Assembly: GCA_947626745.1 (NCBI GenBank)
Contig: CANQTF010000001.1
Span: 248,001-312,000 of the forward strand
Direction of reading: 5' to 3'
Source: an uncultured Lachnospiraceae bacterium
Lineage (GTDB): Bacteria; Bacillota; Clostridia; Lachnospirales; Lachnospiraceae
DNA: 64,000 bases
In this document: positions 54,044 to 64,000 of the stretch, one piece after another
How the letters are laid out: every line of letters begins with the position of its first letter
How positions within the stretch are numbered: the stretch's first letter is position 1
Made by a program: the position numbers and the translations under genes
The notes under the pieces: model-generated
What the model was told of the DNA's origin: nothing
Databases searched by the model: none
Seen by the model: the letters and a program-made list of their open reading frames with translations, nothing else

Positions 54044-55342
54044 TCATTCCTCCACTCTGTTCAAAATGATATCGCACACAAGCATATCATCTGCATATCT
54101 ATATAGGATACTGCCAATATAAGCCTCTATACATCTTTGTATGTTTAATAAGCCGATCCCTTTTCTGTTTTTATTGGCGCTGTCTATCTTTCCATTTTTT
54201 ATGGAAACCGGCTCCGGCACACTGTTTTCCACTCTGATAGAAACCATTTCATGATATTCTTTCATATACAAGCCAATATATTTTCTGTCCTTGCAGCACT
54301 TGCTTGCCGCGATCGCATTGTCCAGCAGATTCCCGAATAAGGTTGTGATATCTATGGGACGCATGAAACCGATATCCGCTTCATACGCTTCTATCTTAAG
54401 CACGATGCCGTTTTTGTCCGCTATCCTCTTCTTATCCGATAACAGACAGTTTAAGACCGCATTGCCCGTATATCTTGACGGGACAAGCGGCTGCAGCATT
54501 TCACGTATCTGTCCAGCATAATTCACGGCATCCTTTTTCAGGTCCTCCTGACATAGATCCTCGATCATTTTGATGTGCTTCTCCACGTCATGCAGGATAG
54601 CTACGGCCTGTTGGTATTTTTCATTCTGCAGTTCATAATTTTCATACTGGAGCTTTTCCTGCTGCTGCATCATTTCGACCTGCAATCTGTAATAATTGCG
54701 TTCATCTGAGGATTGAATGAAATAGGATAAATACATATTGACGAAAATCGTGCAGCCGATAATAAGCACAAGCGCTAACGGGCTGCTCTTATCGAACATT
54801 GCATTGATAATCAGGATATTGACTGTACCATATAGAAACATGAGCAAATACAGGATATATTGCGTTTTTGTCCGCAATATGTTTTTTCTCCATAATCTGC
54901 TGAAAAATCCATAATAAAGAAAAAGTAATACTATTTTTGAAAACGCCGTCTCTATGCTTTTTTGAAGTTCAGCGCTATCCGGCATGATCTGCATGATCTC
55001 CATAACGACATCTATCAAAAATACGCCCAATGCTTCAAGCATGGCAAGAACCACGAATAACGCCTCGGCTTCAAATATTCGTATCAGCTTTTTCCCGGTA
55101 TCTTCGTAATAGAAAAAGAAGCTCACCGCGCCCACCCACAATAAATTTACAATAAAATTTAAGAATGGATTGATGAACATATTGACCGATGCCACAACGA
55201 AAATCGTTATAAGCGGCAGTATGATATATAACACTTTGCTGTGAAACACTTTTAGATATCTGTCGTCAAAAAATTGAAATAAGATAGTTACAATGATCAC
55301 ACAAGATATAAACGAACAAAACCATAAAACTAACGAATCCAT
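54044..55342 (-). CDS. GHKL sensor histidine kinase, AgrC-like
   Basis: A 432-aa kinase with about six transmembrane helices (residues 1-~215), a coiled coil, a HisKA-like helix with HDVEKHIKMIEDL, and a GHKL ATPase with NLLDNAIAAS and GIGLLNIQ. This is the AgrC/ComD layout that reads peptide signals, but no agrB or agrD-like gene is nearby. It lies 3 nt after the response regulator, its cognate partner. Confidence 0.88.
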   Translation of the reverse strand: MDSLVLWFCSFISCVIIVTILFQFFDDRYLKVFHSKVLYIILPLITIFVVASVNMFINPFLNFIVNLLWVGAVSFFFYYEDTGKKLIRIFEAEALFVVLAMLEALGVFLIDVVMEIMQIMPDSAELQKSIETAFSKIVLLFLYYGFFSRLWRKNILRTKTQYILYLLMFLYGTVNILIINAMFDKSSPLALVLIIGCTIFVNMYLSYFIQSSDERNYYRLQVEMMQQQEKLQYENYELQNEKYQQAVAILHDVEKHIKMIEDLCQEDLKKDAVNYAGQIREMLQPLVPSRYTGNAVLNCLLSDKKRIADKNGIVLKIEAYEADIGFMRPIDITTLFGNLLDNAIAASKCCKDRKYIGLYMKEYHEMVSIRVENSVPEPVSIKNGKIDSANKNRKGIGLLNIQRCIEAYIGSILYRYADDMLVCDIILNRVEE

Positions 55343-55345
55343 ATC

Positions 55346-56095
55346 CTACCGAAATGAATCATGCAGATATTCATTTATCCTCTCTCTGAATTTTTTCACT
55401 CTCCGTTGCGACAGCGGGACCTTTTTGCCCGTATCCAACAGGACATCGTACATTTTAATGCGCAGAACGTGCTCCATATTAACCAAGATCCCCCTGCAGC
55501 ATACCTCAAACCCAAGAGGCTTCATTCGTTTTTCCAAGCCGGACATGGCCTCGGTATACAGGTACTCTCCTGCGGTTGTCACGATCTTGATGTCCTTCTG
55601 CATTTTGACATATTCGAAGTATACGATCTCCCTCACGGGGATCGACATTACAGACCTTACCATGTCTTTTCCGTCAATGCGGCAGCGGACATTATGGAAA
55701 TCCGCCGAGAGCTCCTGCGTTCCTTTGCTGTCCTCGAAAAATTCCCTGATCTGTTCCTCCACTGCGGGCGCTTTCAACGGTTTTTCCAAGAAAGCAAAGG
55801 CATGTGTCCGGTTCATCGCCTCTTTGCAGTACTGTCCAAAATTTGTTTGATAGATTATTTTCGCATCTCGATGCTTGCGGTGTATATGCTTGCCGATTTC
55901 GATCCCGTCCTCACCGTCCATCACAATATCCAGAAATACCAGATGAAAAAGAGCTTCCGCCCGCAGTAGGCTCTCGCCGGATTCGTATTCCTGTATATCA
56001 TAGTTCACCGCATATTTACCCATGACCTCCTGCAGTATGGTCTTCAACTGCGCTATGTCCTTTTTCTCATCATCACAGATCGCTATATTTATCAT
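55346..56095 (-). CDS. LytTR-family response regulator, AgrA-like
   Basis: A 249-aa regulator with an N-terminal receiver domain (acidic CDDE, phospho-Asp in FLDIVMDGEDG, Lys in LEKPLKA) and a C-terminal LytTR DNA-binding domain (VREIVYFEYVKMQKDIKI, FEVCCRGILVNMEHVLRI, PLSQRRVKKF). It precedes its kinase. Targets are unknown; the neighbouring CotH/lipoprotein region or the ilv genes are possible only by position. Confidence 0.9.
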   Translation of the reverse strand: MINIAICDDEKKDIAQLKTILQEVMGKYAVNYDIQEYESGESLLRAEALFHLVFLDIVMDGEDGIEIGKHIHRKHRDAKIIYQTNFGQYCKEAMNRTHAFAFLEKPLKAPAVEEQIREFFEDSKGTQELSADFHNVRCRIDGKDMVRSVMSIPVREIVYFEYVKMQKDIKIVTTAGEYLYTEAMSGLEKRMKPLGFEVCCRGILVNMEHVLRIKMYDVLLDTGKKVPLSQRRVKKFRERINEYLHDSFR

Positions 56096-56143
56096 GATTA
56101 TCCCCTATTGCCGTGCCGTTTTTGTGCCTGATCCCTGCCGCAT

Positions 56144-56183
56144 AAAAACAGCAGCCTGCGGGATCTTTTCCGTAAGCTGCTGT
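56144..56183 (-). terminator. terminator of the ilv operon
   Basis: CAGCAGC (minus strand, 56176-56182) pairs with GCTGCTG (56149-56155), with further pairs inside, and is followed by five T. It lies just after the ilvC stop at 56197. Confidence 0.82.
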
Positions 56184-56196
56184 CTGCTCGTCTGCT

Positions 56197-57255
<1,059 letters not shown>

Positions 57256-57299
57256 TTATTTATTTTGAGAGGGAGAACCCTCCGGTTAACATGATCACG

Positions 57300-57800
57300 C
57301 TACTCGAGATAAGTTACGTTCTCGATGCCGCGCCCGAGTCCGGCAATACCTGTCCTCGCAAGCTCCAGTATCTCGTAGCCGTCCAACAAACTGATAAAAG
57401 CCTCGATCTTGTCCTGATTTCCCGTAAGCTCAATGATAAGGCTTTCCGGCGACACGTCGATGATCTTGGCGCGGAAGATATCCGCTACCGCGATGACTCC
57501 CTGCCGCTCGCTCGCGGAAGCCTTTACCTTGATCATCGCAAGCTCCCTGTATACGCTTTCGCTGGGCTTCAGCTCCTTGACGTCCCTGACATCGACCAGC
57601 TTCGCCACCTGCTTCTCGATCTGATCGAGGATCTCGTCATCGCCGGAGGTCACGATCGTGATACGGGTAAACCGAGGGTCAGCCGTCACGCCCGCCGTGA
57701 TGCTGTCGATATTGTAACCTCTTCTGGAGAAGAGTCCCGCGATCCGGCTGAGCACGCCGGAGGTATTGTCTACCAGCAACTGAAATACTTTTTTCCGCAT
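57300..57800 (-). CDS. ilvN: acetolactate synthase small subunit (first copy)
   Basis: A 166-aa regulatory subunit with the N-terminal ACT domain (LLVDNTSGVLSRIAGLFSRRGYNIDSITAG) that binds valine, and a C-terminal ACT-like domain (YEILELARTGIAGLGRG). It is closer to typical IlvN/IlvH than the second copy. ATG 57800 was chosen by family start. It lies between the second ilvN and ilvC. Confidence 0.93.
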   Translation of the reverse strand: MRKKVFQLLVDNTSGVLSRIAGLFSRRGYNIDSITAGVTADPRFTRITIVTSGDDEILDQIEKQVAKLVDVRDVKELKPSESVYRELAMIKVKASASERQGVIAVADIFRAKIIDVSPESLIIELTGNQDKIEAFISLLDGYEILELARTGIAGLGRGIENVTYLE

Positions 57801-57882
57801 AGCATAAACCTTTCCGTGCATGAAGCCGACTGTCACGCACCGTCAATTATTGTATCAACTCGCATCTAAAAAGTCAACCTGC

Positions 57883-58371
57883 CTAAACGTCCGTTTCCAG
57901 ACATTTCTGAAGCGCCAGCGTTCCGGTCCTCGCGACCTCCACGATGCTGACGGTCTGCATCATGTCGATCAGGAGCTGTATCTTTTCCGGCACATCGCAT
58001 ATCTGGATGATCATGGTCTTCTTGGACATATCCACGATCTGCGCCTTCATGACATCGCAGATCTCCATGATATCGCGCCTGTTCCCCTTGTTGTACTTGA
58101 CCTTCATCAGCATCAGCTCCCTGCTGATACTCGCGCTCTCATCAAAGGTCTTCACCTTGATGACGTCCAGCTTCTTGTTGAGCTGTTTCTCGATCTGCTC
58201 AATAGTCCTCTGATCTCCGCTGCTGACGATCGTCATGCAGGACGTCGTCGGATCGTCCGTCTCTCCCACCGCCAGGCTGTCGATATTAAAGCATCTTCTG
58301 GAGAAAAGCCCCGCCACTTTACACAATACGCCGGAGCGGTTCTCCACTAAGACCGAATATATTTTTTTCAT
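57883..58371 (-). CDS. ilvN: acetolactate synthase small subunit (second, divergent copy)
   Basis: A 162-aa regulatory subunit. It starts KKIYSVLVENRSGVLCKVAGLFSRRCFNIDSLAVG and ends VSIVEVARTGTLALQKC, with clear ACT-domain features but low identity to the first copy apart from the N-terminal motif. It lies 13 nt after ilvB. Two small subunits for one large subunit may give separate feedback control. Paralogy within the operon is visible; its meaning is inferred. Confidence 0.9.
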   Translation of the reverse strand: MKKIYSVLVENRSGVLCKVAGLFSRRCFNIDSLAVGETDDPTTSCMTIVSSGDQRTIEQIEKQLNKKLDVIKVKTFDESASISRELMLMKVKYNKGNRRDIMEICDVMKAQIVDMSKKTMIIQICDVPEKIQLLIDMMQTVSIVEVARTGTLALQKCLETDV

Positions 58372-58384
58372 CGTCTCCTCCTAA

Positions 58385-60001
58385 CTATTTCACAAGATCC
58401 ATCGGGTCGATCAGACACTCGAGCAGAACGGCCTCGTCCTTTTCGAGAAACGCATCGATCGTTTCCTGTGCGCCTTCCATCGTGCGAAGCCGCATAAACC
58501 TCATATCGTATGCGGAAGCCAGTTTTTCCAGATCGGGACTGCCCGACAGATCCACGACGGAATAATGGTCCTTGTAAGTATAGTGCTGATATTCCCGCAC
58601 CATGCCGAGATAATTGTTCTTAAGCACGATGATCTTCACAGGCACATGGAACTGCCGCATCGTGGCAAGCTCCATCATGGACATCTGGAACGAGCCGTCG
58701 CCGCACACGGCGACTACCTGTCTGTCTCTGTCCGCCAGTTTCACACCCATTGCCGCCGGAATGGAATACCCCATTGTCCCCATGCCGCCCGTGGTCATAA
58801 ATCTGCCGTTTTTGACAATGTGGTAGTTGCACGACCATATCTGATTCTGCCCCACATCCGCCACGTAGACGGCATCGTCCTGCATACTTTCCGACAGCAT
58901 ACGGATAAATTCCGCCGGATCGACATAGGCCGGATTCGGTCTCCTGACACGGCCCATCGTATCGCGATAACCGTTCAGCGTGTCGATCCACGCCTCATGT
59001 TCACAGGCAAACTCCTCCGCCATAAAGTCTTCGATGATATATTTCGCGTCGCCCACGAGCGGGATCGTCGGTCCCACGTTCTTGCCGATCTCTGCCGGAT
59101 CCACGTCGATGTGTACAAGCACCTTGTTCTCCGTGATCAGATCCGGCTGGTTCACCGCGCGGTCCGCCACACGCGCTCCGACCATGATGAGCAGATCCGA
59201 CTCGTTCATGGCGCGGTTGGCGTAAGGGTGTCCGTTGTTGCCCACCATACCGTAGTACATGGGGTGTCTGGTCGGCATCACGCCGATCCCCATCATCGTA
59301 GAGACTACCGGCACGCGGTATTTCTCCGCGAAGGCGCGCAGCCCGCTCTCCGCATCTCCCAAAAGCACGCCGCCGCCGGCGCATATGATAGGGCGCTTTG
59401 CCTTGGACAGTTCTTTGACCACTTTCTTGATCTGCACCGCATTTCCCTTGACTGTGGGCTTATAGGTGCGCATATTGACCTCCTCCGGATACTTGAACTT
59501 GGAGAGCACCGCATTCTGCACATCGATCGGCACGTCGATCAGCACCGGTCCCTTTCTGCCGGTATTGGCAATATGGAAAGCCTCTTTGAAGATCCTCGGT
59601 ATTTCCTCCGCATCCTTGACCAGATAGCTGTACTTCACGAAGGACTCCACCGCTCCCGTGATGTCCGCCTCCTGAAATACGTCCGAGCCCAGCAGCGCGC
59701 TGTTCACCTGTCCGGTGATGCAGACAAGCGGAATGCTGTCCGCAAATGCCGTCGCAATGCCGGTGATGACATTGGTCGCGCCCGGACCGGAGGTCACGGC
59801 GCACACACCCGGGCGTCCTGTCATACGCGCAAACCCGCTCGCCGCGTGAGCCGCGTTCTGCTCCGTGCGGATCAGGATCGTGTCTATCTCGGAATCCAGT
59901 ATGCTGTTATAGAAGGGGCATATCGCCACTCCCGGATAGCCGAATACATATTTTACGCCTTCTTCTTCAAGGCATCTTACCATAGCGTCTGCACCTAACA
60001 T
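58385..60001 (-). CDS. ilvB: acetolactate synthase large subunit
   Basis: A 538-aa ThDP enzyme making acetolactate/acetohydroxybutyrate. The catalytic Glu is in RTEQNAAHAASG, the FAD/quinone-type region GVMPTRHPMYYGMVG is present, and the ThDP motif runs GDGSFQMSMME...KNNYLGM. It begins directly MLGADAMVRCLEEEGV. It starts 4 nt after metH, so it is almost certainly cotranscribed with it. Confidence 0.95.
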   Translation of the reverse strand: MLGADAMVRCLEEEGVKYVFGYPGVAICPFYNSILDSEIDTILIRTEQNAAHAASGFARMTGRPGVCAVTSGPGATNVITGIATAFADSIPLVCITGQVNSALLGSDVFQEADITGAVESFVKYSYLVKDAEEIPRIFKEAFHIANTGRKGPVLIDVPIDVQNAVLSKFKYPEEVNMRTYKPTVKGNAVQIKKVVKELSKAKRPIICAGGGVLLGDAESGLRAFAEKYRVPVVSTMMGIGVMPTRHPMYYGMVGNNGHPYANRAMNESDLLIMVGARVADRAVNQPDLITENKVLVHIDVDPAEIGKNVGPTIPLVGDAKYIIEDFMAEEFACEHEAWIDTLNGYRDTMGRVRRPNPAYVDPAEFIRMLSESMQDDAVYVADVGQNQIWSCNYHIVKNGRFMTTGGMGTMGYSIPAAMGVKLADRDRQVVAVCGDGSFQMSMMELATMRQFHVPVKIIVLKNNYLGMVREYQHYTYKDHYSVVDLSGSPDLEKLASAYDMRFMRLRTMEGAQETIDAFLEKDEAVLLECLIDPMDLVK

Positions 60002-60005
60002 ATCC

Positions 60006-62486
60006 CTACTCTCCTTCTGTTTCGTTATCTATCTGCAGGATCCTCTTTGTCAGCTTCACGGCTTCGGCCGCATCCTTGGAGTAGCCGTCCGCCCCGATCT
60101 CATCCGCGTATTCCTGTGTGATGACCGCGCCGCCCACAATGATCTTGGCGTCCACTTCCTGCTCTTTCGCATACTCGATCACATGCCGCATCTGCTGCAT
60201 GGTGGTCGTCATCAGGGCGGACAGTGCGATGACCTGCGCGTGATGCGCTTTGGCCGCCTCGATGATCTTCTCCTTCGGCACGTCCTTGCCGAGATCGATC
60301 ACCTGAAAGCCATAGTTTTTCAGCATCAGCGCCACCAGATTCTTGCCGATGTCGTGGATATCCCCTTCCACCGTGGCGATCACCACCGTCGGCATCGCCC
60401 GTCCGGCATGCGCCGTCATGAGCATCGGCTCCAGATACTCTATGGAAGACCGCATCGCTTCCGCGCTCGCAATCAACTGCGGCAGAAAATATTTTCCCTT
60501 GTCAAAAAGCTCTCCCACCTCGTTGATCGCCTTCAGCAGCACATCGTCCAAGAGCGCCTTGGCCTCGTGCCCCTCCGCCAGCGCCTTCTTCGTATCCTCT
60601 ACGACGGCGCCGCCGTTCCCCTTCAGCACATCGGTATACAGCTTGTCCGTAGCGGACACGGGCACCGCGCCGCCCTCCTGATCGGCCCTGTTGAACCGAA
60701 TACCTGTGCCGGCGGACACCGTAACGCCCTGCGCCTCGCGCGCCGTCCGCACCGCCTCCATGAGCCGGATATATCTGCCATCCGCCCCCTCCTTGTCCAG
60801 CAGAAGATCCGCCGCGAATGCGCAGCTTACCAAAAGCTCCTGCGAAGGGTTGGCGATCGCCATGGACAGCCCGGCCCCGATCGCCATTGTCAGGAATGTG
60901 GTGTTGACAAAGCTCCTCTCCGGCAGTCCGAAGGAAATATTGGAAAGCCCGCAGATCGTCGCCAGTCCGTTCGCTTTACAGTAATGGATCGTCTCTAACG
61001 TCTCCAGCGCGGCGCGCTTGTTCGCGCCGACGGTCGTCACCAGACCGTCCACAACGATATCCTCCTTGCACATACCAAGCTCCAGCGCCCGCGCCTCGAT
61101 CTTCTCGATGATAGCGATCTTCTCCGCCAGACTTTTCGGCAGTCCCTCGTCCGAGAGCGGAAGCAGGACGAACATTGCGCCGTACTTCTTGACAAGCGGC
61201 AGAAGCTCGTCAAGCTTTGCTTTCTCGCAGGAGACGGAATTGACCAGCGCCCGGCCCGGATATCTGCGCAGCGCCGCTTCCAGCACGTCCACATGGCTGG
61301 AATCCAGCGACAGCGGCAGTTCCGTCACGCCGCCCACGACCTCTATGGCGCGGAGCATCATGGCCTTTTCGTCGATGCCGCTCATCCCCATATTGATGTC
61401 GAGCACTTCCGCACCGCATGCCTCCTGCGCCTCGGCGAAATCCGCCACCATATCCATAGCGCCGGCCCGAAGCTGCTCCTGCAGCTTTTTCTTTCCCGTG
61501 GGATTGATGCGCTCGCCCACAATGATGAAACGGTCGTCCAAGTGAAACGACACCGTCCGTCTCTCACTGGTCAGAAAGCGTCTGCCCTCCGTGCTCCGCG
61601 TCCGGATCCTCATGTCTCTGACGGCTTTGACCGCACTGCGGATATGCTCCGGCGTCGTTCCGCAGCAGCCGCCCACAATGGAAGCCCCCGCCTCCACAAG
61701 CGTCCTCATGCACTCGCCGAACTGCTCCGCCTCCATATCGTAAACCGTGTGTCCGTCCGCGTCAAGCGACGGCAGTCCCGCATTCGGCTTCGCGATCACC
61801 GGCACGGAGGTCACCGACGCGATCTGTCTGACGATCTCCGTCATCTTGTCCGGGCCCGTGGAGCAGTTCGTGCCGACTGCATCGGCGCCGAGGCTTTCCA
61901 GCACGACCGCCGCCGTGACAGCGTCCGTCCCGTACAGCGTCCTTCCGTCCGACTCAAACGTCATGGTCGCCATCACCGGCAGCTCGCAGACCTCTCTCGC
62001 CGCGATGAGGGCCGCCCTTGTCTCCTGAAGGCTCATCATCGTCTCCACCACGAGAAGATCCGCTCCCGCCTCGACCAGATAACCGATCTGTTCCTTGTAG
62101 ATATCTATCAATTCCTCAAAGTCCAACCGGCCGATAGGCGCAAGCTGTTCGCCGGTCATGGTGATATCGCCCGCCACATAAGCCCTGCCCCCGACGGCCG
62201 TCTTGGACAACGCCACAAGCTCCCGGTTGATCTTTCGGATATCCCCGTCAAGGCCATACTCCTTCAGCTTGATGCGGTTCGCCGTAAACGTGGGCGCATA
62301 GACAATGTTACTGCCCGCCTCGACGAACGCCCGCTGCAACGATAGCAGTTCCTCTCCATGCTCCAATATCCAGCGTTCCGGGCAGACGCCGGCCGGCATA
62401 CCCGCCCGCTGGAGATTCGATCCGGTCGCGCCGTCCAGAAAAATAGGATGCTCTTTGATAAGCGTCTGAAATTCCTGTCTGTTCAT
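60006..62486 (-). CDS. metH: cobalamin-dependent methionine synthase, without reactivation domain
   Basis: An 826-aa MetH. The Hcy domain has the zinc Cys in GTNCSTGP and GGCCGTTPEHIR; the pterin domain begins near GERINPTGKKKL; the B12 domain has the DIHDIGKN motif. The C-terminal AdoMet activation domain of E. coli MetH (about 330 residues) is absent, as in many clostridia, where a separate protein does this job. ATG 62486 (MNRQEFQTLI) lies 1 nt after the lipoprotein stop. No gene for MetH reactivation is in the window. Confidence 0.93.
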   Translation of the reverse strand: MNRQEFQTLIKEHPIFLDGATGSNLQRAGMPAGVCPERWILEHGEELLSLQRAFVEAGSNIVYAPTFTANRIKLKEYGLDGDIRKINRELVALSKTAVGGRAYVAGDITMTGEQLAPIGRLDFEELIDIYKEQIGYLVEAGADLLVVETMMSLQETRAALIAAREVCELPVMATMTFESDGRTLYGTDAVTAAVVLESLGADAVGTNCSTGPDKMTEIVRQIASVTSVPVIAKPNAGLPSLDADGHTVYDMEAEQFGECMRTLVEAGASIVGGCCGTTPEHIRSAVKAVRDMRIRTRSTEGRRFLTSERRTVSFHLDDRFIIVGERINPTGKKKLQEQLRAGAMDMVADFAEAQEACGAEVLDINMGMSGIDEKAMMLRAIEVVGGVTELPLSLDSSHVDVLEAALRRYPGRALVNSVSCEKAKLDELLPLVKKYGAMFVLLPLSDEGLPKSLAEKIAIIEKIEARALELGMCKEDIVVDGLVTTVGANKRAALETLETIHYCKANGLATICGLSNISFGLPERSFVNTTFLTMAIGAGLSMAIANPSQELLVSCAFAADLLLDKEGADGRYIRLMEAVRTAREAQGVTVSAGTGIRFNRADQEGGAVPVSATDKLYTDVLKGNGGAVVEDTKKALAEGHEAKALLDDVLLKAINEVGELFDKGKYFLPQLIASAEAMRSSIEYLEPMLMTAHAGRAMPTVVIATVEGDIHDIGKNLVALMLKNYGFQVIDLGKDVPKEKIIEAAKAHHAQVIALSALMTTTMQQMRHVIEYAKEQEVDAKIIVGGAVITQEYADEIGADGYSKDAAEAVKLTKRILQIDNETEGE

Positions 62487-62487
62487 C

Positions 62488-63066
62488 TTACTGTGTTTCC
62501 TCCGGCGTAACGTCTTCTTCCGCAGCGGCATCTCCGGCTTCTTCGTTCTCCTCTTCCGTCTGATTCAGATAACCGCCGCCGAGGATCCCCTCATCCTCCG
62601 TGTAGGTGATGCCTTCGCCCTCCGGGATCTCACCGTGCAGGATCATGATAATGTACTGGATGCGGAGATTGGCTCTGTCATAGTATTCTCTTGCGGCTTC
62701 CGCGGTCGCTTCGTCGTATGTTTCACCCTCATACGCCTTGTGATACAGCTCCACAGCCTGCTTCATATTCTCGTCCGCCTCGTCCGCCAGGCCGTCCGCC
62801 GCGGAAAACTGATCCGGCGTCTCGAGCTCGGCCATCCACGCGACCTCCTCCTGCAGCCGGTCCAGATAAGAGAGGAGCTGCTGCGTCGCGTCTTCCGCGG
62901 AAGGATCTATGGCATTCATGCCGTCGTTGCAGTCCGCGATATGCTCAAAAAAAGTGTTCATGTCCTCTTGGTAAGCGTTCAGCGTCTCATCTTCCCCACA
63001 GGCCGTCACCCACAGTACACATGCGATACAGACGCACAGTATAACCGTTTTTTTTGTGATTCTCAA
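62488..63066 (-). CDS. hypothetical lipoprotein
   Basis: A 192-aa lipoprotein, signal ending VLWVTAC (lipobox VTAC). The body is helical and acidic, with four-helix-bundle-like spacing, and a long Glu-rich C-terminal tail. The start is TTG 63066 with GGGGAGG 7 nt upstream. It sits directly before metH, with 1 nt between stop and start codons, so the two are probably cotranscribed; its role is unknown. Two alternative hairpins at 63086-63120 precede it. Confidence 0.7.
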   Translation of the reverse strand: MRITKKTVILCVCIACVLWVTACGEDETLNAYQEDMNTFFEHIADCNDGMNAIDPSAEDATQQLLSYLDRLQEEVAWMAELETPDQFSAADGLADEADENMKQAVELYHKAYEGETYDEATAEAAREYYDRANLRIQYIIMILHGEIPEGEGITYTEDEGILGGGYLNQTEEENEEAGDAAAEEDVTPEETQ

Positions 63067-63118
63067 TATGATTCCTCCCCTATGCTCCGCCAAGCTGCCG
63101 AAACGGCAGACAGCCGTT

Positions 63119-64000
63119 TCATACAAGCCATTTGTCAAGCGCTTCCTGCAGCTTCTCTACCTCTACGGGCTTGGCGATATGGTCGTTCATGCCCGCCTCG
63201 TGCGCTTCCCTGATATCGTCCGCAAAAGCGTTGGCAGTCATCGCCACGATCGGTATGTCCGCCGTGTCGTCACGCTGCAGCGCGCGTATCTGTCTGGCCG
63301 CTTCATAGCCGTTCATAACAGGCATCTGGATATCCATAAAGATCAGATCATAGTAATGCGGTTCATGATCCGCGACCATGCCCACGGCTTCGCCGCCGTC
63401 AGCCGCCTGTTCCACAATGACGCCGATATAGGAAAGCAGCTCCGTAGCGATCTCTCTGTTCAGTTCATTGTCCTCTGCCAGCAGGACGCGTCTGCCCTCA
63501 TGGCTGTGGCCCTCCAATCTGGATATGCCGGCCTCCTGTTCCCTGTCTTCCTGAACCAGCACGGACCTGAGCGCATACACCAGACGCGAGCGGAACAGCG
63601 GTTTCTCAATGAAGGCCCGAATGCCCGCCTCGCGCGCCTGCGCTTCGACCTCCGTCCAGTCGTATGCCGACAAGATGATGATAGGAAGCTCATCGCCGAT
63701 CCGGCTGCGGATCTCCCGCGCCGTATCGATGCCGTTTTTGCCGGGAGGCATCTTCCAGTCCAGAATGACGGCGGCATAGTCCTCTCCGGACTCATGGGCC
63801 GACACGGTCTTCTCTATCGCCTCGTCGCCGCTCAGCACCCACTCCGCCTTCATATCCATGCTTTCCAGAATATCGCATGTACTGGTGCAGGCGCTCAGGT
63901 CATCGTCGGCTACCAGAACACGCAGATCGGCCAGATCCTTCACATCATCCGCATGCGCATCCTGCAGTTTCAGGTGTACCTGCACCGTGAACACGGAGCC
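63119..64000 (-). CDS. hybrid histidine kinase, C-terminal part with two receiver domains (cut by window edge)
   Basis: 293 codons are visible. The first residues (GSVFTVQVHLKLQ) are the end of a kinase ATPase domain. Two receiver domains follow: phospho-Asp in ILDWKMPPGKNG and in FMDIQMPVMNG, each with an acidic DD/ED start and a Lys in IEKPL or IAKPV. The N-terminal sensor and kinase parts lie beyond the right edge. It ends 52 nt before the lipoprotein gene start. Confidence 0.88.
   Translation of the reverse strand, partial: GSVFTVQVHLKLQDAHADDVKDLADLRVLVADDDLSACTSTCDILESMDMKAEWVLSGDEAIEKTVSAHESGEDYAAVILDWKMPPGKNGIDTAREIRSRIGDELPIIILSAYDWTEVEAQAREAGIRAFIEKPLFRSRLVYALRSVLVQEDREQEAGISRLEGHSHEGRRVLLAEDNELNREIATELLSYIGVIVEQAADGGEAVGMVADHEPHYYDLIFMDIQMPVMNGYEAARQIRALQRDDTADIPIVAMTANAFADDIREAHEAGMNDHIAKPVEVEKLQEALDKWLV

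Noticed and set aside
53394..56095. Complete agr-type quorum-sensing locus
   Set aside because: The AgrC-like kinase and AgrA-like regulator are present, but no agrB protease or agrD peptide gene is found on either side.
63086..63120. Attenuator before the metH-linked lipoprotein
   Set aside because: GAAACGGC/GCCGTTTC and CTGCCG/CGGCAG hairpins exclude each other, but neither is followed by a T run and no leader peptide is visible.

Overview
This window looks like chromosomal DNA of a Clostridia species, most likely a Lachnospiraceae-type gut anaerobe. The evidence is AGGAGG-type ribosome binding sites, an L27 precursor paired with its Prp protease, RecU, the HisZ plus short HisG pair, a YlbJ-type sporulation membrane protein, Rpn-like PD-(D/E)XK proteins, and gene orders typical of that family. 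Almost everything is on the minus strand. Only the YlbJ-like gene and one diguanylate cyclase run on the plus strand. No tRNA, rRNA, CRISPR array, complete insertion sequence or prophage was seen.

Layout, left to right. 0.1-8.0 kb: a ribosome/translation cluster read right to left: two radical-SAM-associated proteins, RNase G, Nudix hydrolase, then rplU-prp-rpmA-obgE-yhbY-nadD-yqeK from a consensus promoter at 3534-3562. 8-11.6 kb: small accessory genes (flavoprotein, AAA/DUF4143 ATPase with a repeat-bearing promoter, truncated flavin reductase, phosphodiesterase). 11.7-17.7 kb: histidine operon hisZ-hisG-SIMPL-hisD-hisB-hisIE, with a strong promoter and a 38-bp dyad over the transcription start; HisIE carries an extra degenerate HisF-like domain. 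17.7-25.4 kb: RecU, an Rpn-like protein, and a tightly overlapping operon of two pseudouridine synthases, HAD phosphatase, YgiQ radical SAM, SDR and a membrane protein. 25.4-34.1 kb: YlbJ-like protein, membrane-anchored amidase with a poly-arginine tail, coiled-coil protein, coaD, rsmD and a topoisomerase IV/gyrase pair. 34.1-41.0 kb: hybrid histidine kinase, DUF8091-like protein, diguanylate cyclase, leuCD.

41.0-54.0 kb is a visibly AT-richer accessory region. It holds lipoproteins, DinB-like and SRPBCC proteins, a Cof hydrolase, an unrecognised mobile-element-type protein, a CotH kinase gene frameshifted in a 9-G run, VanZ, a decayed lipoprotein gene, a DUF6033 protein and a PPC-like protein flanked by duplicated gene tails, and an AbiE type IV toxin-antitoxin pair. 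Several short direct and inverted repeats and in-frame remnants point to repeated insertion and deletion here.

54.0-64.0 kb returns to core genes: an AgrC/AgrA-like two-component system, ilvB with two tandem ilvN genes and ilvC, then metH (without its reactivation domain) and a lipoprotein in the same run, and the end of a hybrid histidine kinase cut by the window edge.

Together the core genes cover ribosome maturation, histidine, branched-chain amino acid and methionine synthesis, CoA synthesis and signalling. The points most worth a second look are the his dyad, the HisF-HisIE fusion, the possible leu attenuator upstream of leuC, the G-run in the CotH gene and the duplicated tail-leader cassettes around the DUF6033/PPC genes.
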